Source of the DNA: JAAYCI01 sp031551695
GTDB lineage: Bacteria; Bacillota; Clostridia; Oscillospirales; Ruminococcaceae
Direction: 5' to 3'
DNA: 64,000 bases
Assembly: GCA_031551695.1 (NCBI GenBank)
Contig: JAVBNG010000016.1
Coordinates: 1 to 64,000, forward strand
The position numbers and the translations under genes were made by a program. Every line of letters begins with the position of its first letter. Positions within the stretch are counted from its first letter, which is position 1. The notes beneath the pieces were generated by a model that worked only from the letters and a program-made list of their open reading frames with translations, searched no databases and was not told the DNA's origin. Of the stretch, positions 1 through 10,184 are shown piece by piece.

Positions 1-2250
<2,250 letters not shown>

Positions 2251-2279
2251 AGTATTCTCTCCTCAGCCGCGTGCCGCGG

Positions 2280-3965
2280 CTATTCTACCGAAATCATGTA
2301 ATAATACACCGGCTGCCCGCCGTGAATCAGCGTCACTTCAATGTTCGCGGGCACCTTCGCCTTCACAAGCTCCAGCGTGGCATTGGCGTCGGCCTCATCC
2401 ACGTCGCAGCCGGAAATGAGCGTGACAAAGCTGGTGGTTTTTTTGCACATGCTGCGCGCCAGGCGGTAGGCCATCTTGGTCACGTCGTTGCCCACGCCCG
2501 CCAGCTTGCCTTCCTCCATGGCCAAAATTTCGCCCCGGCGGATTTTCTTGCCGTCGAATTCGGAGTTTCGCGCCGCAAAGGTGATGAGCCCGGTGGCCAC
2601 GTTCATGGCGGCCTTGTTCATGCCAATGGCGTTGGCGTCGGCGTCGGCCGTGGGGTCAAAGGCCAGCATGGCGCTCATGCCCTGGGGCACGGTGCGCGTG
2701 GGCACCACCACCACCTTGCGGTCCGCCAGCTTTACGCTTTGCTCTGCCGCCATGATGATATTTTTGTTGTTCGGCAGCACAAACACCGTTTTGGCAGGCA
2801 CGCTGTGCACCGCGCTCAAAATGTCGTCCGTGCTGGGGTTCATGGTTTGCCCGCCGCTCACCACGGCATCGGTGCCAAGGTCGGTAAACACCTCCCGCAG
2901 CCCCTCGCCCGCCACCACGGCCACAAAGCCGTACTCGCGGTCGGAATTCACGGCGGCGTAGGGGAACACCTGAGCGCCGCGCTTTTCGTCTTCTGCCTGC
3001 TTTTCAAGGCCCGCACCCTCGGCCTGGCGCGCCTCGTACTGCTCATGCATGTTCTCAATTTTCAAATTGGACAAATAGCCAAACTCCAGCGCCTTCGACA
3101 AAATCACGCCCGGGTCCGCCGTGTGCACATGGGCCTTGATGATTTCGTCGTCGTCCACCACCACCACGGAATCGCCGTTTGATTCCAAAAACGCCCGCAG
3201 TTTCAGCCCGTCCGCGCCCTTGTTTTTGTTCACCAAAAACTCGGTGCAGTAGGCGTTGGTGATGTCCGGGTTCAGCTCCATGGCGAACACGCCTTTGCCA
3301 ACGTTGGCGGTGGACATCTTCGGCTTCGCGGTTTTCACCTCGCTGCCGTTGTGCATAACCACGCCGTCCACCATGGCGCTTTTCATGCCCTCAAAAATGT
3401 ACACAAGGCCCTTGCCACCCGCGTCCACCACGCCCGCTTTTTTCAAAACGGGCAGCAGCTCCGGCGTTTCGGCCAATGTTTCGTCCGCCACCTTCAAAAT
3501 CAGCGTCCACATGGCTTTGCGGCTTTTGGGGGTTTTCTCTTTCAGCTGCTCGCCCACCACGCGCGCCACCGTCAGCATGGTGCCCTCGGTGGGTTTCATC
3601 ACAGCTTTGTAGGCGCTTTGCACACCGTTTTCAAAAGCCGCCGTCACATCGGCGCAGCTCACTTCCGCCTTGCCGGCCAGCGCCTTTGAAAAGCCGCGGA
3701 ACAACAAAGACGTGATGACGCCGGAGTTGCCCCGCGCACCGCGCAGCATGGCGTTTGCCGCGGTTTTGGCGGCCTCCTCCACAGTGCAGTTGTCCGGCAG
3801 GGCTTTCAGGTCCGTGGCGGCGGCGGTCATGGTCATGCTCATGTTGGTGCCGGTGTCGCCGTCGGGCACGGGAAACACGTTCAGCTCGTCCACTTCGGCG
3901 CGGTGGTTTGCCATATTGTTCGCGCCGGAAATGATGGCGTCGCGCAAAATTTTACCGTCTATCAT
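2280..3965 (-). CDS. fakA: Fatty acid kinase subunit FakA (DhaL/DAK domain protein)
   Basis: 561 residues, full length for the YloV/FakA family. The N-terminal DhaL-type nucleotide-binding domain (about residues 1-200) shows NVFPVPDGDTGTNM, whose aspartates bind Mg-ATP in this family. The middle and C-terminal region (about 220-561) is the part that works with the DegV-like lipid carrier FakB. The known role of the family is phosphorylation of FakB-bound exogenous fatty acids for phospholipid synthesis; that assignment is by family, and no fakB gene is visible in the window. The ATG at 3965 lies about 50 bp downstream of the Asp23-like gene, a pairing common in Firmicutes. Confidence 0.93.
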   Translation of the reverse strand: MIDGKILRDAIISGANNMANHRAEVDELNVFPVPDGDTGTNMSMTMTAAATDLKALPDNCTVEEAAKTAANAMLRGARGNSGVITSLLFRGFSKALAGKAEVSCADVTAAFENGVQSAYKAVMKPTEGTMLTVARVVGEQLKEKTPKSRKAMWTLILKVADETLAETPELLPVLKKAGVVDAGGKGLVYIFEGMKSAMVDGVVMHNGSEVKTAKPKMSTANVGKGVFAMELNPDITNAYCTEFLVNKNKGADGLKLRAFLESNGDSVVVVDDDEIIKAHVHTADPGVILSKALEFGYLSNLKIENMHEQYEARQAEGAGLEKQAEDEKRGAQVFPYAAVNSDREYGFVAVVAGEGLREVFTDLGTDAVVSGGQTMNPSTDDILSAVHSVPAKTVFVLPNNKNIIMAAEQSVKLADRKVVVVPTRTVPQGMSAMLAFDPTADADANAIGMNKAAMNVATGLITFAARNSEFDGKKIRRGEILAMEEGKLAGVGNDVTKMAYRLARSMCKKTTSFVTLISGCDVDEADANATLELVKAKVPANIEVTLIHGGQPVYYYMISVE

Positions 3966-4021
3966 AATGTCTTTTCACCCCGTGAGATTTGAGTTTTGGT
4001 TTGCCAGCCCCGTCCGGGGAT

Positions 4022-4372
4022 TCATTCAGACACAATGTCGTCCACCAGCACATCGATATGGCCCACATGCAGGCCCGTGGCTTCTTCCACCACGTACTTC
4101 ACATTGTGCGTGATGCTTTTCACCGCCGCGGCAATGTTCAGGCCGTACATCACCTTGATGTGTAGTTCTATGTCCAAGGCGCCGCCGTTTTCCACCACGC
4201 GCACGCCTTTTTCGGGGAAATCGGGCATCAGGATGCTTTTGATGCTGTCGGCCGTGCCGCTGTCCGTCATGCCGGCAATGCCGTAGCCGCTTTGGGCGGC
4301 CGTAGACACAAGCTCCGCAAAAAAAACCGACGTCATCGTGATTTTGCCCAGTGTGTTCTGAATCGATATCAT
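4022..4372 (-). CDS. Asp23/Gls24 family envelope stress protein
   Basis: 116 residues, the usual size for a small YloU-like Asp23/Gls24 protein. The start is the ATG at 4372-4370 (MISIQNTLGK), set by AAAGGAGGG eight bases upstream. A longer frame exists upstream but runs through the leader and has no ribosome site. The sequence shows the typical short alpha/beta core with an ending like that of other family members (HIDVLVDDIVSE). These proteins sit near the membrane and are linked to envelope stress; the exact role here is unknown. It heads the asp23-fakA-secA run and has its own promoter (4466-4494) and a perfect palindrome in its leader (4422-4439). Confidence 0.85.
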   Translation of the reverse strand: MISIQNTLGKITMTSVFFAELVSTAAQSGYGIAGMTDSGTADSIKSILMPDFPEKGVRVVENGGALDIELHIKVMYGLNIAAAVKSITHNVKYVVEEATGLHVGHIDVLVDDIVSE

Positions 4373-4421
4373 GAACGCAACCCTCCTTTGAAGGATGTGT
4401 GCCAAAATGCCTGCAAAAATG

Positions 4422-4439
4422 GCATGCCCATGGGCATGC
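4422..4439. promoter_or_regulatory. Perfect 18-bp palindrome in the asp23 leader
   Basis: GCATGCCCATGGGCATGC reads the same on both strands. It lies between the candidate -10 (4466-4471) and the ribosome site (4381-4390) of the Asp23-like gene, so it could be a dimeric repressor site just inside the transcript. It has no loop, so it is less natural as an RNA hairpin. No regulator is assigned. Confidence 0.4.
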
Positions 4440-4465
4440 TGGCCCACGATACAAATAGCTTTAAT

Positions 4466-4494
4466 ATTATACTACCAAATGTGCCGGATGTACA
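4466..4494 (-). promoter_or_regulatory. Candidate sigma-A promoter of asp23-fakA-secA
   Basis: On the minus strand a perfect -10 TATAAT (4471-4466) is preceded, after 17 bases, by TGTACA (4494-4489), a 4/6 match to the -35. The leader to the ATG at 4372 would be about 85 nt. Confidence 0.55.
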
Positions 4495-4535
4495 GGCTGA
4501 ATTTGGCGAAAATCCGCGGCCTGTGCAGCAATGGG

Positions 4536-4655
4536 CGCGGTGCGTGGATGCGCAACGGACATCTACCTTCCGCGGCATCCGCCGTACAGTACTTCGCACT
4601 GTTCGTCGTTTGCCTTGCCGGCTGACGATATCCTTATGCGCAGCCCCACACCGCG
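4536..4655 (-). repeat. Structured intergenic repeat, copy A
   Basis: Part of a four-copy family of about 120 bp. Outer arms 4536-4554 and 4637-4655 pair at 16 of 19 positions, plus one G-U if read on the minus strand. Conserved inner strands are ACATCTACCTTCCGCG (about 4560-4575) and, near 4614-4636, a variant of TTGCGGCTGATGATATGC that here reads CTGACGA. A middle stem and an apical hairpin (ACAGTAC, three-base loop, GCACTGT) complete the fold. It sits between two minus-strand genes, so the favoured minus-strand reading is sense with its neighbours. Strand is my preferred reading, not proven. Confidence 0.85.
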
Positions 4656-4672
4656 TGCCGCCGCGCACCAGC

Positions 4673-6664
4673 TCACCCCCACGGCGCTTCCGTCGTCTCC
4701 GCCGGGGCCAGCCGAACATGGCCGCCGCTTTGCACCTGCACTTCGTACAGCCGGGTCTCGCCGTTTTCGTAAGCGGCAAGGCCGTCTGTGAAGAGCCCGC
4801 CGTACATTTCTTTAAAATGCTCGTTCATGCTGTCGATGTAAAGGTTCGTAGTGCCGTTTTCGGCAAGGTGCCGCTCCAGCTCCTCCTGCGTGATTTCGTG
4901 CACCACGGGCACGCCGTCTTCGCCGCGCACCTTTTCGCGCAGGGCGTCGCCGCCGCCGTAGCTGGGGTCCGCCGCGTAGGGCAGCAGCTCGTGCACGTAC
5001 ATAAAAAACCGCATGCCCATGTCTTCCGCCAGCACCAAAAACACCTTGCCGTCCTTTGGCAGTTGCGTTTTCAGCCAGGCCGCGTTTTCGTTAAACTCCC
5101 GGCGTTCGTTGTAGTCCTCGTTTTTCACGCCCAGCAGGGTGTAGTTCACCGGCACCCACATGTTCACGCGCAAAAGCAGCAGCGCCGAAAGCGCCACCAC
5201 CGCCGCCTTTGCCACGGCACCCGCGCGGTTCGCACGCGCCACGGCGCTTTGGCAAAACAATACAAACACCGCCAAAAAAGCGCCCATGTAGAACGGGTAA
5301 AAATACCGGTCGTAGCTGGCCAGGTTCATGGCCTCCACTTCGGCAAAAATGTACAGGTAGCTGCACATAATGAAGAAGTAGTACGCCGCAAAACCCAGCA
5401 GGATGGTGACGCCGTACACCAGGCACCGCCTTCTTTGGGCGCTTTTTTTGCCCGCCAGTAGCGCCGCCGCTGCCAGCAACACACCAACCAGCCCCAGCAC
5501 CACCAGCCCGCTGCCGAACATGGTGCTGCGAAGGCGAAAATATTCCCACATTTTTGTGGTGACGGTGGTGAACACCACACTTTTGTCGCTGTTCATCAAG
5601 TCCCGCAAAAACAAAAACGGCATGGCCAGCATGCCCGCGCCGGAAGAGCCCCCCGCGTTAGAAAGGCGGCTGCCGCCGGCCGTGATGACGGCCACATACT
5701 GTTCCCACGCCACAAAGGGGACGCCGATGGCCGCCGTCATCAGCCCAAGGCGGGCAAACGCGCCCTTCGCGCGGGCTTTCAGCTTGTTGCCTGCGTCGGA
5801 AACAAACAGGCTGTCGGCAAAAACCACCATGGCCGCCACCAGCGCGAAAATAAGGCCGGAGTCCTTCGTCAGCACCAGGGCGGCAAGGCCCAGGCACACC
5901 GGCGCCATGCCGCGCAAGGCCCGCCTATCGCCGCCGAACCACATGGCCAGCACCGCCGTAAAGCACGCCGCAAGCGGCAAATCGCCCGTGGCGTCCATGT
6001 ACACGTTGGTGATGTAGTTGATGGAAATGCCGTGGCGGAACACAAAAGGCGCCAGCGCCAGCACCAGCATGGCGGGCACGGCAATGTCCCAGTCCTCTTT
6101 TTTGTCAAAGGCCGAAAGCACCGTGGAAAGCCCCGCCAGCAGCAGTACGTCGCCCGAGGCGTACATCTGCCACTCTTTGAAGCCGGGGCCAAAAAACTGG
6201 AAGAAATAATTCAGCACCATCACGGCGGGCTTTTGGGTGGTGTTGGCCGCCCAGCCGATGGGCGCCGTGGTGTACATCTCGTTCGAAATCTTCATCAACT
6301 TGCCCGCCGTGCCGAATATGCCGAATTCGTCCCACCAGATGAACATGGGCTGCTTCACCGCCAGCAATACAAGGGCGACGAGCGACGCACCCACAAAAAA
6401 CCAAAAGCCGAAGCAGGGCAGGGGCAGCTTTTTGCCGCCGGCAAAGTGCCGCCAAAGCGCCGCGCCAAGGCACAAAAGGCATGCCGCGTAAAACAGCCAG
6501 CCGCCCGCCACCGGCGCGCCCAGCGCGCCAAACAGCGAAAACCAGAGGATGGCCGTGGCCACGGCGCAAAACGGCGCAAAGGCGCTTTTCACGCCGAGGG
6601 ACATATAGAACAGCGCCAGGGCCACCAGCGCCGCAAAGGCCAAAAACACGCGAAGGTCCGTCAT
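4673..6664 (-). CDS. Multi-spanning membrane protein, possible GT-C glycosyltransferase
   Basis: 663 residues with about 12 hydrophobic segments over the first 500 residues, then a soluble C-terminal domain (about 530-663). The first long outside loop after TM3-4 carries WWDEFGIFG; an acidic motif in the first large loop is typical of GT-C lipid-linked-sugar transferases such as the GT39/ArnT group. That is an inference from layout only, as no family signature is certain. It overlaps the upstream 219-residue gene by 4 bp (ATGA type), so the two are very likely co-translated and may act together on a cell-surface polymer. Structured repeat copy A lies directly downstream. Confidence 0.55.
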   Translation of the reverse strand: MTDLRVFLAFAALVALALFYMSLGVKSAFAPFCAVATAILWFSLFGALGAPVAGGWLFYAACLLCLGAALWRHFAGGKKLPLPCFGFWFFVGASLVALVLLAVKQPMFIWWDEFGIFGTAGKLMKISNEMYTTAPIGWAANTTQKPAVMVLNYFFQFFGPGFKEWQMYASGDVLLLAGLSTVLSAFDKKEDWDIAVPAMLVLALAPFVFRHGISINYITNVYMDATGDLPLAACFTAVLAMWFGGDRRALRGMAPVCLGLAALVLTKDSGLIFALVAAMVVFADSLFVSDAGNKLKARAKGAFARLGLMTAAIGVPFVAWEQYVAVITAGGSRLSNAGGSSGAGMLAMPFLFLRDLMNSDKSVVFTTVTTKMWEYFRLRSTMFGSGLVVLGLVGVLLAAAALLAGKKSAQRRRCLVYGVTILLGFAAYYFFIMCSYLYIFAEVEAMNLASYDRYFYPFYMGAFLAVFVLFCQSAVARANRAGAVAKAAVVALSALLLLRVNMWVPVNYTLLGVKNEDYNERREFNENAAWLKTQLPKDGKVFLVLAEDMGMRFFMYVHELLPYAADPSYGGGDALREKVRGEDGVPVVHEITQEELERHLAENGTTNLYIDSMNEHFKEMYGGLFTDGLAAYENGETRLYEVQVQSGGHVRLAPAETTEAPWG

Positions 6665-7320
6665 GCGCCGTCACCCGCCTTTCCGGCCGGGGCGGTCATA
6701 GCCTTTTCCCGGCCAAAAAACTGCCGCGCAATGGAAACGCAGGCGGCAGCAAGGCCCGGCGCCACGCAAAGCACCATCAGCTCCAAAGCCGACGGCGTGA
6801 AAAACGCCCAAAACGGGCGCGGCACGTTGATTTCGATGCCCTCGACGGTGATGAGGTTGCCCGGCACGGTTTCCGGGTCGATGCGCAAAGACTGGCCGCC
6901 GGTAACGGGCAAGCAAAACAGCCGCCCTTCGCCGCCCACGGAATAAGCCATGTTCCACACGGAATAATCCTGCCCCGGCTTTGCCCAAAACACCGTGCGC
7001 GAACGCGGCCGCCGTGCGTAGGTGAATGAAATGGCCACCGTTTCCACCCGGCGGCTTTTGTCCTTCAGCTCCAGGCGCGGGTCGGCGTCCGTTGTAACGA
7101 ACTGCGTGTTCGCGCCGTCTACCGGCTCCAGCCCGAACCATTCGAAATCATTTGCCGACAGCGCCTCACGCGAAAGGGCGCCGGTGGCATACAGCACCCG
7201 GTTTGCCGCAAACAGGCCAAAATGCGCCAGCAAAAAAAGCGCAATGGCCAAGCCATACGCCGCCACCAGCAAAAACGCCCCCGGCCGCGCCGCATATTTT
7301 TTTGAAAGCCATTTCTTCAT
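6661..7320 (-). CDS. Membrane-anchored protein of unknown function, partner of the 663-residue protein
   Basis: 219 residues. I do not recognise the family. It has a basic start (MKKWLSKKYAARPG), a hydrophobic segment at about residues 14-40, a hydrophilic region of about 120 residues likely outside the cell, and a second hydrophobic segment at about 170-195 followed by a short positively charged tail. That is a two-TM protein with a large outside domain. Its stop overlaps the start of the following putative GT-C protein by 4 bp. The pairing suggests an accessory subunit in surface glycan or lipid modification, but nothing in the sequence proves this. Confidence 0.5.
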   Translation of the reverse strand: MKKWLSKKYAARPGAFLLVAAYGLAIALFLLAHFGLFAANRVLYATGALSREALSANDFEWFGLEPVDGANTQFVTTDADPRLELKDKSRRVETVAISFTYARRPRSRTVFWAKPGQDYSVWNMAYSVGGEGRLFCLPVTGGQSLRIDPETVPGNLITVEGIEINVPRPFWAFFTPSALELMVLCVAPGLAAACVSIARQFFGREKAMTAPAGKAGDGA

Positions 7321-7448
7321 AAAAAGGTTTCCTTTTGTTCCTTTTCAAACATGCGGAAGGCCCGCCCTCCGCACCCCAAACGATATACCAACGCGCGCAT
7401 GTTGTCAAACGGACAAAAGGCGCACTGGCCGTCTTACCCGTAATACGC

Positions 7449-7454
7449 TATACT
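7449..7454 (+). promoter_or_regulatory. Candidate -10 element for the threonine deaminase gene
   Basis: TATACT lies in a short AT-rich island (TATACTATATAA) in otherwise GC-rich intergenic DNA. The hexamer 17 bases upstream (TGGCCG, 7426-7431) is a poor -35, so confidence is low. Transcription from here would give a leader of about 160 nt before the ATG at 7620. Confidence 0.35.
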
Positions 7455-7483
7455 ATATAAAACGCCTTCAACCGTGTGGCGCA

Positions 7484-7527
7484 ATACCGCCAAACATTGA
7501 CACCGGCCGCCGTTTGCGGTATTTTTA
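7484..7527 (+). terminator. Terminator-like hairpin in the threonine deaminase leader
   Basis: ATACCGC (7484-7490) pairs with GCGGTAT (7516-7522) and is followed by a run of T. A second small hairpin, GGGTG (7532-7536) with CACCC (7549-7553) followed by TGTTTT, comes next. Both lie between the candidate promoter and the gene, so they could act as attenuators; no antiterminator is clear. Confidence 0.35.
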
Positions 7528-7619
7528 GCTTGGGTGAGTGGAACCGCACACCCTGTTTTCATGTATGCCTTTATCAGGGGAAGAAAGCGCCGAAGCCCGC
7601 TTTCGTCGAGGAGCAGTCA

Positions 7620-8849
7620 ATGACACTGGATAAAATTTACCACGCGGCCTATGTTTTGAAAGAAGCCGCCCGCAAAACCGACCTGATCGCCGCGCCGGAC
7701 CTTTGCGAGTGCGGCAACATCTGGCTGAAAACCGAGAATTTGCAGGTGACGGGTTCGTTCAAGCTGCGCGGGGCCTATTACAAAATAAACCAGCTTTCGC
7801 CGGAGGAAAAGGAAAAAGGCATCATCGCCTGCAGCGCCGGCAACCACGCCCAAGGCGTGGCGCTGGCCGCGCAAAAAAACGATATCCCGGCCATTATCTG
7901 CATTCCGGACTCCGCCCCCATCTCCAAAATAGAGGCGACGAAAAAATACGGCGTGGACGTGGAGCTGGTTCCCGGCAGCTACGACGACGCCTATGCCCAC
8001 GCGGTAAAGCTGCAAAAAGAAACCGGCCGCACCTTCATCCACCCCTTCGACGACGAAAACGTCATTGCCGGCCAGGGCACCATCGGCCTTGAGATATTAG
8101 ACCAAATGCCGGACGTGGAGGCCGTCATCGTGCCGGTGGGCGGCGGCGGGCTCATCAGCGGCGTGGCCTTCGCCATCAAGGCGCTGCGCCCCAGTTGCAA
8201 AGTGTACGGCGTGCAGGCGGCCAACGCCGCCTCCATGCTGCGGTCCATCCAAAAAGGCAAGCAGGTGGAACTGCCCCGCGTTGCCACCTTTGCCGACGGC
8301 ATTGCCGTGAAGCGCCCGGGCGATTTGACTTTTGAGATGGTGCGCCGCTATGTGGACGGCCTGGTGGAAGTGAGCGAAGACGAGATTGCCGCCACCATCC
8401 TCGCGCTGATGGAACGCCAGAAGCTGGTGGCGGAAGGCGCGGGCGCCGTGGCCATTGCCGCCGCTTTGTTCAACAAAATAGACCTTGCGGGCAAAAAAAC
8501 CGTATGCCTGCTTTCCGGCGGCAACATCGACGTGAATATTTTAAGCCGCGTCATCACCCGCGGCCTTGTGATGAGCGGCCGCAACGCCAGCCTCACCATC
8601 GCCCTCATCGACAAGCCCGGCCAGCTGGAGGGCGTGTCCCGCATTGTAAGCGAGCACGGCGGCAACGTGGTGAGCGTGCAGTATGACCGCGCCGACCCCA
8701 ACATGGCCATCAACAGTTGCTTCCTCACCCTGGCGCTGGAGACCCGCGACCACGCGCAAATCACCGAGATCGAAGACGCCCTTTCCGCCGCCGGGTTCGA
8801 CATTATGCAGACGTCCTACACGAACGGGAACGGGAAAAGTAAGGAGTAG
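7620..8849 (+). CDS. ilvA: Threonine ammonia-lyase (threonine deaminase), PLP-dependent
   Basis: Deaminates threonine to 2-oxobutyrate and ammonia. 409 residues from the ATG at 7620, chosen because GAGGAG precedes it and MTLDKIYHAAYVLKEAARKT matches family N-termini; an upstream in-frame extension to 7476 runs through leader DNA. The PLP lysine lies in TGSFKLRGAY (about residue 50), the glycine-rich phosphate-binding loop is GGGGLISG (about 180), and a C-terminal ACT regulatory domain covers about 325-405. The length with a single ACT domain matches the short TdcB/IlvA-like clostridial form, so it may be catabolic rather than purely biosynthetic; no other ilv genes are nearby. Confidence 0.92.
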   Translation: MTLDKIYHAAYVLKEAARKTDLIAAPDLCECGNIWLKTENLQVTGSFKLRGAYYKINQLSPEEKEKGIIACSAGNHAQGVALAAQKNDIPAIICIPDSAPISKIEATKKYGVDVELVPGSYDDAYAHAVKLQKETGRTFIHPFDDENVIAGQGTIGLEILDQMPDVEAVIVPVGGGGLISGVAFAIKALRPSCKVYGVQAANAASMLRSIQKGKQVELPRVATFADGIAVKRPGDLTFEMVRRYVDGLVEVSEDEIAATILALMERQKLVAEGAGAVAIAAALFNKIDLAGKKTVCLLSGGNIDVNILSRVITRGLVMSGRNASLTIALIDKPGQLEGVSRIVSEHGGNVVSVQYDRADPNMAINSCFLTLALETRDHAQITEIEDALSAAGFDIMQTSYTNGNGKSKE

Positions 8850-8854
8850 ATTGC

Positions 8855-8900
8855 GCGCCGCCGCGGAAGGTAGATGTCCATTACGTATCGCCTCCGACGC
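8855..8900 (+). repeat. Half copy (copy E) of the structured intergenic repeat
   Basis: CGCGGAAGGTAGATGT (8862-8877) is the exact reverse complement of the conserved 5' strand of copies A-D, so this copy is inverted relative to them. The other conserved strand and the matching outer arm are absent; sequence before it runs straight into the end of the threonine deaminase gene. It looks like a decayed or truncated element. Read in the same sense as the favoured strand of the other copies, it lies on the coding strand of its two neighbours. Confidence 0.7.
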
Positions 8901-8933
8901 CGGATTTCTTAAGCGAAGCCACAGGAGGCCACC

Positions 8934-10163
8934 ATGCCAGCAGACAAACAAAACCTGAAAGAACTGGGCCAGCGCTTCCACGCGCTGGCGTTGTTCCGCG
9001 GCGTTTTGGAAAACCCGTGTGTGGCCCGCTTTGTGGCCCTGCTTGACGGCCTGGACGAGCCGTACCTGAAAAAGCTGGACCTGTACGCCGCCTTTGCGGC
9101 TGAAGTGTACGCCGCCGGCGGCGATTTTGGCAAGGAACTGCTGTGCTCGGTGCTGGAAAACGAGAACGCCGCCGTTGCCTGCAAAGCCGATAAAAAAACG
9201 TTCAGCCGCTTCATGTCCCGCTGTTTAAAGGAAGAGCTCTCCACCTTCTCCATGGCATCGGAACTGGCGCCCGCCGTGCTGGCCGGCCGCGTTGGCGGCA
9301 ACGTGCCCCTAGCGGAATTTGCCAACACCAAATGCGACTTCAACACGCTATATACCCGGCGGCTTGCCGAAATCGCCGTTCACGGCTACGGCGTGTTTGC
9401 CGCGCACCACATGTTCACCCTCGGGGCGGACGGCGGCCTTGCACCGGTAAAAAACCCGGACCCCCAGCGCCTTTCGGAGCTTTCCGGCTATGAGCGCGAG
9501 CGCGAAAAAATCATCATCAACACCCGCGCGCTGTTGAAAGGCCTGCCCGCCGTGAACGTGCTGCTGTACGGCGACGCCGGCACCGGCAAAAGCAGCGCGG
9601 TGAAGGCCATTGCCAACGAATACAAAGAGCGCGGCCTGCGGCTGGTGGAAGTGCGCAAAAACCAAATTTACCACATTCCCGGCCTGATGGACCGGCTTGC
9701 CACCAACCCTCTCAAATTCATCTTGTTCATCGACGATTTGTCCTTCCCGTCGGACGACGCCGAATTCACCGAACTGAAGGCCATTTTGGAGGGCAACGTG
9801 AGCGCCCGGCCAAAAAATATTGTGGTGTATGCCACCTCGAACCGCCGCCACATGATGCGCGAAACTTTTAGTGCCCGCGAGGGGAGTGACGTGCATTTAG
9901 GCGACACTTTGGAAGAGGAGGCCAGCTTGGCCGCGCGCTTCGGCATGACCATCACCTTCCTTCGGCCGGACCGCGAGCTGTTCGCCAGCATCGTGAAAAG
10001 TCTTGCAGTAGAGTATAACCTCACGACGCCGGAGGACATTTTGCTGGCCAACGCCGAAGCGCAAGCCCTGCGCCTTGGCGGGCGCAGCCCGCGCGCCGCG
10101 CGCCAGTTTGTAGAGTTCATGAAGGCGGCGGAAGAGGACAAAAACAGCGGCGCGGCCCTGTAA
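8934..10163 (+). CDS. DUF815-family AAA ATPase
   Basis: 409 residues, start set by ACAGGAGGCC just upstream. The N-terminal half (1-180) is helical with no motif I recognise; the C-terminal half is an AAA-type ATPase with Walker A GDAGTGKSS (about 208-216), Walker B ILFIDDLSF (about 262-270) and a sensor region YATSNRRHMM (about 302-311). This architecture is that of the DUF815 proteins, whose cellular role is not established. It lies 21 bp before a RING-like membrane protein gene and is probably co-transcribed with it. Confidence 0.85.
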   Translation: MPADKQNLKELGQRFHALALFRGVLENPCVARFVALLDGLDEPYLKKLDLYAAFAAEVYAAGGDFGKELLCSVLENENAAVACKADKKTFSRFMSRCLKEELSTFSMASELAPAVLAGRVGGNVPLAEFANTKCDFNTLYTRRLAEIAVHGYGVFAAHHMFTLGADGGLAPVKNPDPQRLSELSGYEREREKIIINTRALLKGLPAVNVLLYGDAGTGKSSAVKAIANEYKERGLRLVEVRKNQIYHIPGLMDRLATNPLKFILFIDDLSFPSDDAEFTELKAILEGNVSARPKNIVVYATSNRRHMMRETFSAREGSDVHLGDTLEEEASLAARFGMTITFLRPDRELFASIVKSLAVEYNLTTPEDILLANAEAQALRLGGRSPRAARQFVEFMKAAEEDKNSGAAL

Positions 10164-10184
10164 AAATATACTTGGAGGACCTTT

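Noticed and set aside
7530..7555. T-box-like string GTGGAACCGC within a GGGTG...CACCC hairpin upstream of threonine deaminase
   Set aside because: Only about 75 nt lie between the candidate transcription start and this string, too short for a T-box Stem I and specifier loop, and the antiterminator/terminator pair is not formed correctly. Treated as chance.
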